64,000 nucleotides of DNA from Fischerella sp. PCC 9605 (GTDB lineage Bacteria > Cyanobacteriota > Cyanobacteriia > Cyanobacteriales > Nostocaceae): contig NZ_KI912154.1 in the NCBI RefSeq assembly GCF_000517105.1, positions 57,645-121,644 of the forward strand, in the 5' to 3' direction. Position 1 is the stretch's first letter. The number at the start of each line of letters is the position of its first letter. A program made the translations under genes and the position numbers. This document shows, piece by piece, positions 57,652-64,000 of this stretch. Under the pieces are notes generated by a model. That model made no database searches. It was not told the origin of the DNA and saw nothing but the letters and a program-made list of their open reading frames with translations.

Positions 57652-58365
57652 ATGCTGCTAACAGATTTGCGAACGATTTACGAACGTGACCCCGCAGCCC
57701 GTAATTGGCTGGAGGTCGTGTTTTGCTATCCCGGACTTCAAGCCTTACTATTCCATCGCATCGCCCACTGGCTTTATCAAAGGAAGATTCCGTTTATACC
57801 TCGCTTCATTTCCCAAATAAGTAGGTTTTTTACTGGCATTGAAATTCACCCAGGAGCAAAGATTGGGCGAGGTGTATTCATCGACCACGGTATGGGAGTG
57901 GTGATTGGTGAGACAGCAATAGTAGGTGATTATGCTCTGATTTATCAAGGTGTCACCCTCGGCGGAACCGGAAAAGAAAGCGGCAAACGCCATCCTACTT
58001 TAGGCAATAATGTAGTTGTGGGAGCAGGTGCGAAGGTATTGGGCAATATTCACATTGGAAATAATGTCCGCATAGGCGCAGGTTCGGTAGTGCTGCGCGA
58101 TGTACCTAGCGATACTACCGTAGTCGGAATTCCCGGACGCATCACTCGTCAGGATAAAGTAAAAGGAGATGTTTTGGCTCACAATCAACTGCGAGATGTA
58201 GAAGCTGAGGCAATTCGAGCTTTATTTGAACGTCTGAAGGAACTAGAAGAACAAGTCTCTCAGTTAGAAGGTAATTTACATCTGTCTGTCAACCGAGTTA
58301 GCAAAGGAACTAGATGCAATGGGGATTCGGTAATTGAAGATTTCCTAGATGGATCTGGAATTTAG
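57652..58365 (+). CDS. cysE: Serine O-acetyltransferase
   Basis: The 237-residue protein makes O-acetylserine from serine and acetyl-CoA, the first step of cysteine synthesis. The N-terminal helical part ([28 protein letters not shown]) and the left-handed beta-helix of hexapeptide repeats ([22 protein letters not shown] onward) are typical, including the catalytic His region HGMGVVIGE and GKRHPTLG. The C-terminus is a coiled coil plus a short tail. ATG 57652 is preferred over TTG 57646. Confidence 0.93.
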   Translation: MLLTDLRTIYERDPAARNWLEVVFCYPGLQALLFHRIAHWLYQRKIPFIPRFISQISRFFTGIEIHPGAKIGRGVFIDHGMGVVIGETAIVGDYALIYQGVTLGGTGKESGKRHPTLGNNVVVGAGAKVLGNIHIGNNVRIGAGSVVLRDVPSDTTVVGIPGRITRQDKVKGDVLAHNQLRDVEAEAIRALFERLKELEEQVSQLEGNLHLSVNRVSKGTRCNGDSVIEDFLDGSGI

Positions 58366-58435
58366 GTAGATCGACACGAATAAAGTTAACTCGTGAGGGT
58401 TGTCATTTGTCATTTGTCATTCGTCATTGGGTAGG

Positions 58436-58498
58436 GGCAAAGCATTTGTACTAGTACATTCAGTTTTGATGTCAAGATATATATACAAATGCTTTGCC
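58436..58498 (+). terminator. Long-stem hairpin after cysE
   Basis: GGCAAAGCATTTGTA (58436-58450) and TACAAATGCTTTGCC (58484-58498) form a perfect 15-bp stem with a 33-base loop, followed by TTTATAG. It may be a dispersed repeat acting as a terminator. Confidence 0.5.
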
Positions 58499-58603
58499 TT
58501 TATAGATATTTTTACTTAGTACAAGAGCATTGCACACACAACAGGATGATGTCGCCCAAGTGCTGTCATTCCTAAAATAAGTAGGACGAGCAACATCAGC
58601 ATT

Positions 58604-59803
58604 ATGTCGTCCAAATTGCGATCGCGTTTAAACAATCGAACCTGGATTGGAGTCGCTTTATCTTTCTATGCTTTTATTGCAATTGGCATCGCTGAGGGAG
58701 GTTTGGGTGTTTTAATCCCCTCGATTCAGGCAACATTCAATCTGACTTCTGCAACCATTACCTTACTTTTTCTCAGCCAAGTTTCTGGCTATGTATTTGC
58801 TGCACTGACTAGCAGTCTGATCGGTAGCCGGATTGGGTTGGCGCGAATGTTATTGCTGGCGTCTTTTTGCCTCACTTGCGCCCTCATTACTTACGCTCTT
58901 TCTCCCTACTGGTTATTAATGGTTGCAGCAGGTACATTCCTCGGTTTGGGAATAGGCTTGATTGATGCTGGTATTAATACTTACATTGCCAACCATCAAG
59001 GTAATGCCGACTTAATGGGTTTACTGCACGCTTTTTACGGCATTGGTGCATTGCTAGGGCCTGCTGTTGCTACAACCCTGCTAACAATGAACGTAAATTG
59101 GCGAGGTGTTTATTTGGCGATCGCTACCATTGTTGGTTTGACAGTGCTGGGGATGCTCTGGGCAGTTGTGTATAACTACAGACCACTTACCAAGCGGACT
59201 AGTATTATGGACACAAGTGCTACAGCAAACCTACGTATAGCCTTGAGAACACCTGCAGTATTGATCGCAGGATTGTTATTGCTAGTGTACGTAGGGGTAG
59301 AGGCTTCAGTCGGTAATTGGGCTTACAGCGTCCAGACACTGAGTCGAGGGACGCCGGAAATACTTGCAGGTTACAGCGTCAGCGCCTATTGGCTGGGACT
59401 AACTTTGGGACGTTTAGCTACGGGGCGTGTGGTCAAGTATCTCGGTGCCATCCGTACTTTAGATAGTGCTTTGCTGTTACTAGGGGTAGGTTTAATCGCT
59501 TGGTGGTTGCTACCCAGGCAATTACTGAGTTTACCAATAATTGGCTTTGCTTTAGCTCCCATTTTCCCACTAACAATTTGGTTAATGCCGCAACGCATAC
59601 CTACTGCAATTGTGCCAGCGGGAATTGGTTTTATGACCAGCGTTGCTAGTTTGGGGGCTGCGGGAATTCCCGCCGGGGTTGGTGCTGTTGCTGCCCGTGC
59701 TGGTTTGGGAATTATTCCAGTTTTGATGATTCCTTTAGTAGCGATCATGGTGGTTTTGCACCGTTGGTTGGTAGAGCGATCGCCGCCACTAAACAGGAGT
59801 TGA
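58604..59803 (+). CDS. MFS transporter (fucose permease-like)
   Basis: The 399-residue protein has twelve predicted membrane helices and the pattern of the FucP/BypA-like branch of the major facilitator superfamily: IGIAEGGLGVLIPSIQ in helix 1, GLGIGLIDAGINTY in helix 4 and LLHAFYGIGALLGPA in helix 5. It exports or imports a small solute by a proton gradient; the substrate is unknown. It is convergent with the protoglobin gene, 10 bases apart. Confidence 0.88.
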   Translation: MSSKLRSRLNNRTWIGVALSFYAFIAIGIAEGGLGVLIPSIQATFNLTSATITLLFLSQVSGYVFAALTSSLIGSRIGLARMLLLASFCLTCALITYALSPYWLLMVAAGTFLGLGIGLIDAGINTYIANHQGNADLMGLLHAFYGIGALLGPAVATTLLTMNVNWRGVYLAIATIVGLTVLGMLWAVVYNYRPLTKRTSIMDTSATANLRIALRTPAVLIAGLLLLVYVGVEASVGNWAYSVQTLSRGTPEILAGYSVSAYWLGLTLGRLATGRVVKYLGAIRTLDSALLLLGVGLIAWWLLPRQLLSLPIIGFALAPIFPLTIWLMPQRIPTAIVPAGIGFMTSVASLGAAGIPAGVGAVAARAGLGIIPVLMIPLVAIMVVLHRWLVERSPPLNRS

Positions 59804-59813
59804 CAAAACTTTT

Positions 59814-60419
59814 CTAGAAGTCGCCATCCTTCACATAAGGATAACACCACAGAGTCACTTGCAGGACTACCGACTTAAACCAGGCTTGATACATCTTATC
59901 TACCTCGTCAGGACTGTGACCTTTCTTGGCAAGGAAGGGCTTAATTGTCGCTGTCATTGGGTAGATGAAGGCGACCAGGTAGCGGAAATTAATGATTGGC
60001 ACAGATTGAACTTGATCGGTTTGGTTCTTCTTTGTTCGATGATGACGCAAACCGATCTCAAACTGATAATTTAGCCAATCTTGATCGTATGGACGGTTGC
60101 AGGTATCCAGAATCCACTGCTCAAAACGCTTGCGAACAGCAGCTAAATATTCAGTGTTGGGATGGCGCTGACCATTGACACTAGTGAAGTAATAGAGCAG
60201 ATGCTCATGAGAGCCTACAAAGTTATACCACACATCCAATATGTCACTGGTTTGGTCGGCCAAAACTTCACCTGCCTGACGCAGATACTTTTCATCCTCC
60301 TCAGTAAATAGAACTGTTTGTTTGAGGAGTTGCAGATCCTCCATGCTGATAGGAGCAGTAGCAACAGCTGGGGTCTTGAAAGTATATCCAGGGATACTCT
60401 CTTGTTGCGTGCTGTGCAT
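59814..60419 (-). CDS. Protoglobin
   Basis: The 201-residue single-domain heme protein matches the protoglobin family known from Methanosarcina and Aeropyrum. It has IPGYTF at the N-terminus, WYNFVGSHEHL, and the proximal-His region FEIGLRHHRTKKNQTD, with helices ending FIYPMTATIKPFL. Protoglobins bind O2, CO and NO; possible roles are NO detoxification or sensing. There is no fused output domain. ATG 60419 is chosen because GGAGGT lies eight bases upstream; ATGs at 60434 and 60425 are upstream of, or overlap, that site. Confidence 0.88.
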   Translation of the reverse strand: MHSTQQESIPGYTFKTPAVATAPISMEDLQLLKQTVLFTEEDEKYLRQAGEVLADQTSDILDVWYNFVGSHEHLLYYFTSVNGQRHPNTEYLAAVRKRFEQWILDTCNRPYDQDWLNYQFEIGLRHHRTKKNQTDQVQSVPIINFRYLVAFIYPMTATIKPFLAKKGHSPDEVDKMYQAWFKSVVLQVTLWCYPYVKDGDF

Positions 60420-60504
60420 TGTCATGACCTCCATGAACAGTTGATTGAGTTAAAATTAAGCAGAAACGAAGTACAACATTGCACCAATTCGTAACGAAAT
60501 TAAA

Positions 60505-60555
60505 TTTAGAAAAACTCTGCGCCCCTCTGCGTTTAAAAAATTACGCAAAGCTTGT
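60505..60555. repeat. Second copy of the CTCTGCGCCCCTCTGCG repeat
   Basis: AAAACTCTGCGCCCCTCTGC then TTACGCAAAG, matching 44046-44096. Confidence 0.6.
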
Positions 60556-60565
60556 TAAGCTTAGC

Positions 60566-61510
60566 TCACAAGCGGACTGTTCCATCAGGCATTGTTACCC
60601 AACTCAGGTCTACGTGATTCATCTTGACTTGACCCAGCTTTGCCTCAGCTAAGTCTGCACCGCGCAAGATTGCTGAATCCAGATCTACATCTGTGAGAAT
60701 TGCCCGGCGCAGGTATGCTCCACTCAGGTTTGCACCATCCAAGCGTGCCCAACTTAGATCTGCCTCAGTTAAGTTTGCCTTAGTCAGTTCTGCCTGTTCC
60801 AAGTTTGCCCCGCGCAGACCAGTCAAAATCAATTTCGCTTCAATTAAATTTGCTTTGTGCAAATTTACTCCAGTTAGATTCGCTCCACTCAAATTTACCC
60901 GACTGAGGTTTGCTTCACTCAAGTTGGCACCCTCCAGATTTGCCCGACTTAAGTCTGCCCCTGTGAGGTTTGCTTTAGTCAGTTCTACAAACTCCAGATT
61001 TGCTCCGCGCAAGTCTGCCAGAATCAGTTTTGTCTCAATCAGAGTTGCCCTATTAAGGTTTGCCTCGGTTAGATTTGTCTCACTCAAGTTTGCTTTGCTC
61101 AGCTTTGCTCCCCTTAAGTTTGCTCGACTTAAGTTTCCCCCACTAATATTCGCTTCATCCAGATTTGCCCTACTCAGGTCAGCCTGACACAAAATCGCTT
61201 TCTTTAAAGCAGCTCTCCACAAAATAACCCCATTTAGATCTGCATTGGTTAGGTTTGCCTCATATAAGTCTGCCCCAATCAAATGCGCTCCATTTAGACG
61301 TGTTCCATTTAGGTTAGCTTGCTTCAGAACTACTCCATTTAGATCTGCCCCGACTAGGTTTGTTCCACTTAGGTCTACTTCACACAAGATTGCCTTTTTC
61401 AGAACTATCCCACTTAGATCTACTTCCCGCAGGTATGCTCCACTTAGATCTGCGGTATGAAAATCTCTTTCTCCTACTGCATAACGCCTCAGGAGATCTT
61501 CGGCGTTCAT
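60566..61510 (-). CDS. Pentapeptide-repeat protein
   Basis: The 314-residue protein is almost entirely A(D/N)LXX pentapeptide repeats from about residue 17 to 300, which fold as a right-handed quadrilateral beta-helix. It begins with a short helical cap (MNAEDLLRRYAVGERDF) and ends VTMPDGTVRL, a common cap of cyanobacterial members. Such proteins are usually scaffolds; some mimic DNA. No fused domain or signal peptide is present. GAGG lies eight bases before ATG 61510. It is the third gene of the minus-strand stress group. Confidence 0.9.
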   Translation of the reverse strand: MNAEDLLRRYAVGERDFHTADLSGAYLREVDLSGIVLKKAILCEVDLSGTNLVGADLNGVVLKQANLNGTRLNGAHLIGADLYEANLTNADLNGVILWRAALKKAILCQADLSRANLDEANISGGNLSRANLRGAKLSKANLSETNLTEANLNRATLIETKLILADLRGANLEFVELTKANLTGADLSRANLEGANLSEANLSRVNLSGANLTGVNLHKANLIEAKLILTGLRGANLEQAELTKANLTEADLSWARLDGANLSGAYLRRAILTDVDLDSAILRGADLAEAKLGQVKMNHVDLSWVTMPDGTVRL

Positions 61511-61571
61511 ATGATTTGCCTCTCAACGTTACCTCTGGGCTTGTAGACTTCCACCCCAGATCGGCTATTTC

Positions 61572-61937
61572 CTACCCTAGCTCACAGCTTTCCGGCACGC
61601 CCACCTGCACTTGTTCATTGACTACTCGCACAGGATAGGTACGTAGGGGGGAAACCTGCTCACGTAGTTTGGGGAGAGCATTTAGCGGGTAGATACGTTT
61701 GGGGTAGAGATTTTCCCCTGTACGGATATCATACTGAAAATGATGCCAAGGGCAATCCACTACTCCTTGCCAGACCTTACCTCCCGCTAGTGGCAAGTTC
61801 TGGTGTCCGCACAGACCCTGTAAGGCGTAGAACTCTCCTTGGTCATTCACAAGCAGAATCAAGCATGACCCCACCTCTACCATCAGTGTATGTCCTGGTG
61901 GAAGCTCCTCAACCCTTGCCACTGTTACATAGCACAC
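61572..61937 (-). CDS. Rieske [2Fe-2S] ferredoxin-like protein
   Basis: The 121-residue soluble protein is a single Rieske domain with the cluster ligands Cys43-Gly-His45 and Cys62-Pro-Trp-His65, at normal spacing. It resembles the ferredoxin components of dioxygenases and NirD-like proteins, so it probably carries electrons to an unidentified oxidoreductase. There is no signal peptide or membrane helix. It starts with GTG at 61937, preceded by GGAG nine bases upstream. It lies between the ferritin-like and pentapeptide genes. Confidence 0.88.
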   Translation of the reverse strand: MCYVTVARVEELPPGHTLMVEVGSCLILLVNDQGEFYALQGLCGHQNLPLAGGKVWQGVVDCPWHHFQYDIRTGENLYPKRIYPLNALPKLREQVSPLRTYPVRVVNEQVQVGVPESCELG

Positions 61938-62147
61938 AACTTCTTACTCCAACATAACTGCTTCCTCATGCCAAGTGTCTTTCTGAGAGGAAGAGGACAA
62001 GGAGAGGGGGAAATGGGGGCTATGAGGAAGTGGGAGAAGAGCGGTGACGTGGAGAGTGTTTGAGCTAAATTCTCCGTGTCCCTGTGTCTCCGTGTTATCT
62101 TGTCTCCTTGTCCAAACTTTGTTTGTACGAATGTTAGCTACATGGTA
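61938..62147. repeat. Purine-rich and CCGTGT-type short repeats
   Basis: GGAGAGGGGGAAATGGGG-like units and tandem TCCGTGTCCCTGTGTCTCCG units fill the gap between the Rieske and ferritin-like genes. Confidence 0.5.
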
Positions 62148-62825
62148 TCACTTGCCGTTATGTCCGTTAGGCACTACCAAGAAGCGGGAGGTGTAGGGTG
62201 ATTCACCTGGCGCAGACCGACGGAAGTGCCCAGAGGGGCCTTCACCTAGAAACTCGCTAAACCAAGCTTCGTGCTCTATCTCTTCATTCAGGATAGCTAG
62301 GGACAGTTCATAGGTACGATGGTCTTTGCCGAAGGTCATGTTGCAGATGTCGGTATAAACCCGGATCGCACAGCGCTCAGCTTCTACCAATACCTGTAGC
62401 ATTGGTCTAATATCACCTTGTTCGACTCCCTGCTTAACCTCTGAGACTGCTTCCTTTGCCTCCTCAGTTCCGCCACCGGTAAAGCCAACTCGCGCAGAGG
62501 AAGTTTCACTGCCACGACCACGTTCTGGCAGGTAAGCATCAGGACAAGCAGCTACATTAGAGAAGTCACGGATATCTCGCGGCAACTCGCCCCCTAACTC
62601 GTAGATACGCGGAACTAAAGCCTCGAAGTGATTGCGGTCTTCTAGTCGAGCATCCTCAATAATTTCCTTCAATCCCTCACCTTCAAAGCCAATAGCATTG
62701 GCTCGCAGGATTGTGTAATAGTAGTACGTTGTAAACTCTGCTGCTGCTGCCCGGACTAGCTTTTCCACGAGTTCCTTCACATCTATCCCGGCCTGCTCCA
62801 CCATCTGCATTGCAACTTTAGCCAT
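62148..62825 (-). CDS. Ferritin-like Dps-like (DPSL) protein
   Basis: The 225-residue protein is a four-helix ferritin-like protein with di-iron ligands inside the bundle: Glu30 ([11 protein letters not shown]), the EDRNH motif ending His66, Glu in [11 protein letters not shown] and the [10 protein letters not shown] helix. The two Cys in the third helix region ([13 protein letters not shown]) recall the thioferritin Dps-like proteins that consume peroxide while storing iron. A Gly/Ser-rich loop splits the bundle. AAGGAGG lies seven bases before the ATG, a very strong ribosome site. It is divergent from the Fur-family regulator. Confidence 0.85.
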   Translation of the reverse strand: MAKVAMQMVEQAGIDVKELVEKLVRAAAAEFTTYYYYTILRANAIGFEGEGLKEIIEDARLEDRNHFEALVPRIYELGGELPRDIRDFSNVAACPDAYLPERGRGSETSSARVGFTGGGTEEAKEAVSEVKQGVEQGDIRPMLQVLVEAERCAIRVYTDICNMTFGKDHRTYELSLAILNEEIEHEAWFSEFLGEGPSGHFRRSAPGESPYTSRFLVVPNGHNGK

Positions 62826-63203
62826 GGTGGACCTCCTTATTTTTTCAAAGTCCGTTTTTAAACGAAATTAATTAAACTGCTGACGCGGTGAATATCATTT
62901 CCGTAACCCCTCTCCACACACTGTTGTCCTCAGAGTGGCAAACTCCAGGTTACATAGAAAAACTATATGCTCTGGTTGTGCAACATCAGGTAAATCACTT
63001 TCTCCAAAATGTCGCCTACTTCAATTTTGTAAGAATCAAGTGCAAAGTATCATCAGTGTTTATAATTATTCATAGTCGATATGAGTATGGCTTTAATTTC
63101 AATCTGTTACATTACAACATAAACTCATACCAGATACGCATTGTGGGCTGATTTTGTGTAACATATAACTATCCCTGGAAAATTACTCTAGGAGCTTAAT
63201 CCT
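62826..63203. other. Divergent control region between the DPSL and Fur-family genes
   Basis: About 380 bases, AT-rich in the right half, with no supported gene. It must contain the promoters of both units and holds a PerR-like operator at 63060-63074. A frame at 62888-63151 has no ribosome site and looks spurious. Confidence 0.55.
63060..63074. promoter_or_regulatory. PerR/Fur-box-like operator
   Basis: TTATAATTATTCATA matches 12 of the 14 fixed positions of the PerR consensus TTATAATNATTATAA. It lies 130 bases upstream of the Fur-family gene and between the divergent units. The match is to a rule recalled from Gram-positive bacteria. Confidence 0.45.
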
Positions 63204-63632
63204 ATGGCTCCTCAACCTAAATCATACGAGGATGCTCTAGAGTTTTGCCGTGAACGGGGAATGCGCTTAAGCAAGCAACGCCAGTTCATCCTTAAACTAC
63301 TGTGGGATACTAATGAGCATCTAACTGCGGGCACTATTTACCATCGCCTGCGTCAACAAGGCAAGAAAATTGGTTATACATCGGTTTATCAAAATTTAGA
63401 TATATTGGTCAAGGCTGGGGCAATTGAGCGCATTGAAAAGGCAGAAGGTTGTCTTTACAGCCATCCCACCCTTTGCCACTCCCATGTGCACTGTGTGGAT
63501 ACTGGACAAGTCATTGATGTGATGGTAACGCTTCCTCAAGAGGTTATTGCTGCTGTAGAAGCGCAGGTTGGTCTTAAGGTCAGCGACTATCGGATTGAAT
63601 TTTTTGCACATAAGCCCCAAAAAAGTATTTAA
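63204..63632 (+). CDS. Fur/PerR-family transcriptional regulator
   Basis: The 142-residue protein has the winged-helix DNA-binding half (RLSKQRQFILKLLWDTNEHLTA and YTSVYQNLDILVKAGAI) and the metal-binding half with His87, His92, His94 and His96. The usual structural-zinc CxxC pairs are missing: position one is Cys97 but its partner is Thr100, and there is no second pair. This fits a PerR- or Fur-like sensor without a structural zinc site. It is divergent from the DPSL-Rieske-pentapeptide-protoglobin group and probably controls it. Confidence 0.88.
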   Translation: MAPQPKSYEDALEFCRERGMRLSKQRQFILKLLWDTNEHLTAGTIYHRLRQQGKKIGYTSVYQNLDILVKAGAIERIEKAEGCLYSHPTLCHSHVHCVDTGQVIDVMVTLPQEVIAAVEAQVGLKVSDYRIEFFAHKPQKSI

Positions 63633-63777
63633 ATACTAGTGGTCTATCGCATTAATTTTGCTGGGTTCTGTCTTCTACGAGTTGAAATATAAGCAATTTA
63701 ATAATAGATACAGCCACAGGCTGAATAATTCTCTAGTATACGTACCCCTGTGGTTTAGTACAGAGAATTAACAAAAT

Positions 63778-64000
63778 TTAACCCTCGAAGCTGCAAGGTT
63801 CATCTGAATCTAAATTCAAAAATGTACTAATTGTATAAGTTTTGCGGCTGAGTTTACATTTCAGTTGTTTAACCTCCTGTTCTCGTTTATTTACGTCTGA
63901 TTGCAGCCATATGATTTCAGATTCTGATTTTTCTAGTTCCTTCTGTAATTGTTCTACCTGACTACTTAGTCTCCGGTATTCCTCTGCTTTTGGGACGAAT
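63778..64000 (-). CDS. Coiled-coil protein, C-terminal part (cut by window edge)
   Basis: Reading inwards from base 63999 the minus strand is open for 73 codons and ends with TAA at 63778-63780. The peptide begins FVPKAEEYRRLSSQVEQLQK and is a strong heptad coiled coil up to about residue 50, followed by a short polar tail (TFLNLDSDEPCSFEG). No function can be given; the start lies outside the window. Confidence 0.55.
   Translation of the reverse strand, partial: FVPKAEEYRRLSSQVEQLQKELEKSESEIIWLQSDVNKREQEVKQLKCKLSRKTYTISTFLNLDSDEPCSFEG

Noticed and set aside
60693..61187. 164-residue Arg/Phe/Ala-rich frame antisense to the pentapeptide gene
   Set aside because: It is the mirror of the pentapeptide-repeat codons, with no independent support.
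62888..63151. 87-residue frame between the DPSL and Fur-family genes
   Set aside because: GTG start without ribosome site, covers the operator and promoter region, and has no recognisable domain.

Overview
The window reads as chromosome of a filamentous, probably heterocyst-forming cyanobacterium (Nostocales). Evidence: frequent HIP1 octamers (GCGATCGC) across coding and non-coding DNA; cyanobacterial marker genes (photosystem I psaX, a CRR6-type NDH-1 maturation factor, a COP23-domain protein, a CYP110-type P450, a Ser/Thr-His dual kinase of the HstK type, a cyanobacteriochrome kinase); and intergenic DNA full of short tandem and palindromic repeats. No rRNA, tRNA, CRISPR array or phage module was recognised.

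Layout. 1-8.6 kb: a cut-off unknown gene, crr6, a manganese-type yybP-ykoY riboswitch with its UPF0016 transporter gene, a TPR membrane protein, a basic-tailed cyanobacterial protein, a DUF39 protein, malQ, a NUDIX hydrolase and RidA. 8.9-13.6 kb: a STAND-type P-loop NTPase with about 18 TPRs, followed by a small protein that carries the same N-terminal module. 13.6-15.3 kb: a 21-bp tandem array and nested mobile DNA (an ISAs1-family IS inside MITE-like inverted repeats), then a PAP2 phosphatase whose C-terminus runs into the repeat. 16.7-26.3 kb: a minus-strand two-component cluster of three hybrid histidine kinases, one with a predicted DXCF cyanobacteriochrome GAF, plus an Rcp1-like regulator and a SnoaL-like protein. 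27-37.5 kb: moaE, a 1.85-kb AT-rich non-coding tract, then the sesquiterpene synthase / CYP110 / giant kinase minicluster.

37.8-47.8 kb: a response regulator, lipA, psaX, a LivH-type permease, a GAF hybrid kinase with a repeat-derived linker, larE, and an ileS preceded by a T-box riboswitch. That gene encodes a eukaryotic-like (type 2) IleRS. The T-box/IleRS2 pair is the most unusual item in the window, because T-box leaders belong mainly to Firmicutes and a few other phyla. 48-58.4 kb: an M48 protease, a COP23 protein, an unannotated 34-residue membrane peptide next to an alkaline phosphatase, a carotenoid oxygenase, a Ca2+/H+ antiporter, a secreted protein, a DUF790/Bax1-like nuclease and cysE. 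58.6-63.6 kb: an MFS transporter, then a minus-strand group (ferritin-like DPSL, Rieske protein, pentapeptide-repeat protein, protoglobin) divergent from a Fur/PerR-family regulator with a PerR-like operator between them. This looks like an oxidative or nitrosative stress island. A coiled-coil gene is cut by the right edge.

Several start codons were moved from the longest possible ORF to downstream ATGs with good Shine-Dalgarno spacing, or to starts lying outside intergenic repeats. Functions rest on motif recognition only; no database search was run.
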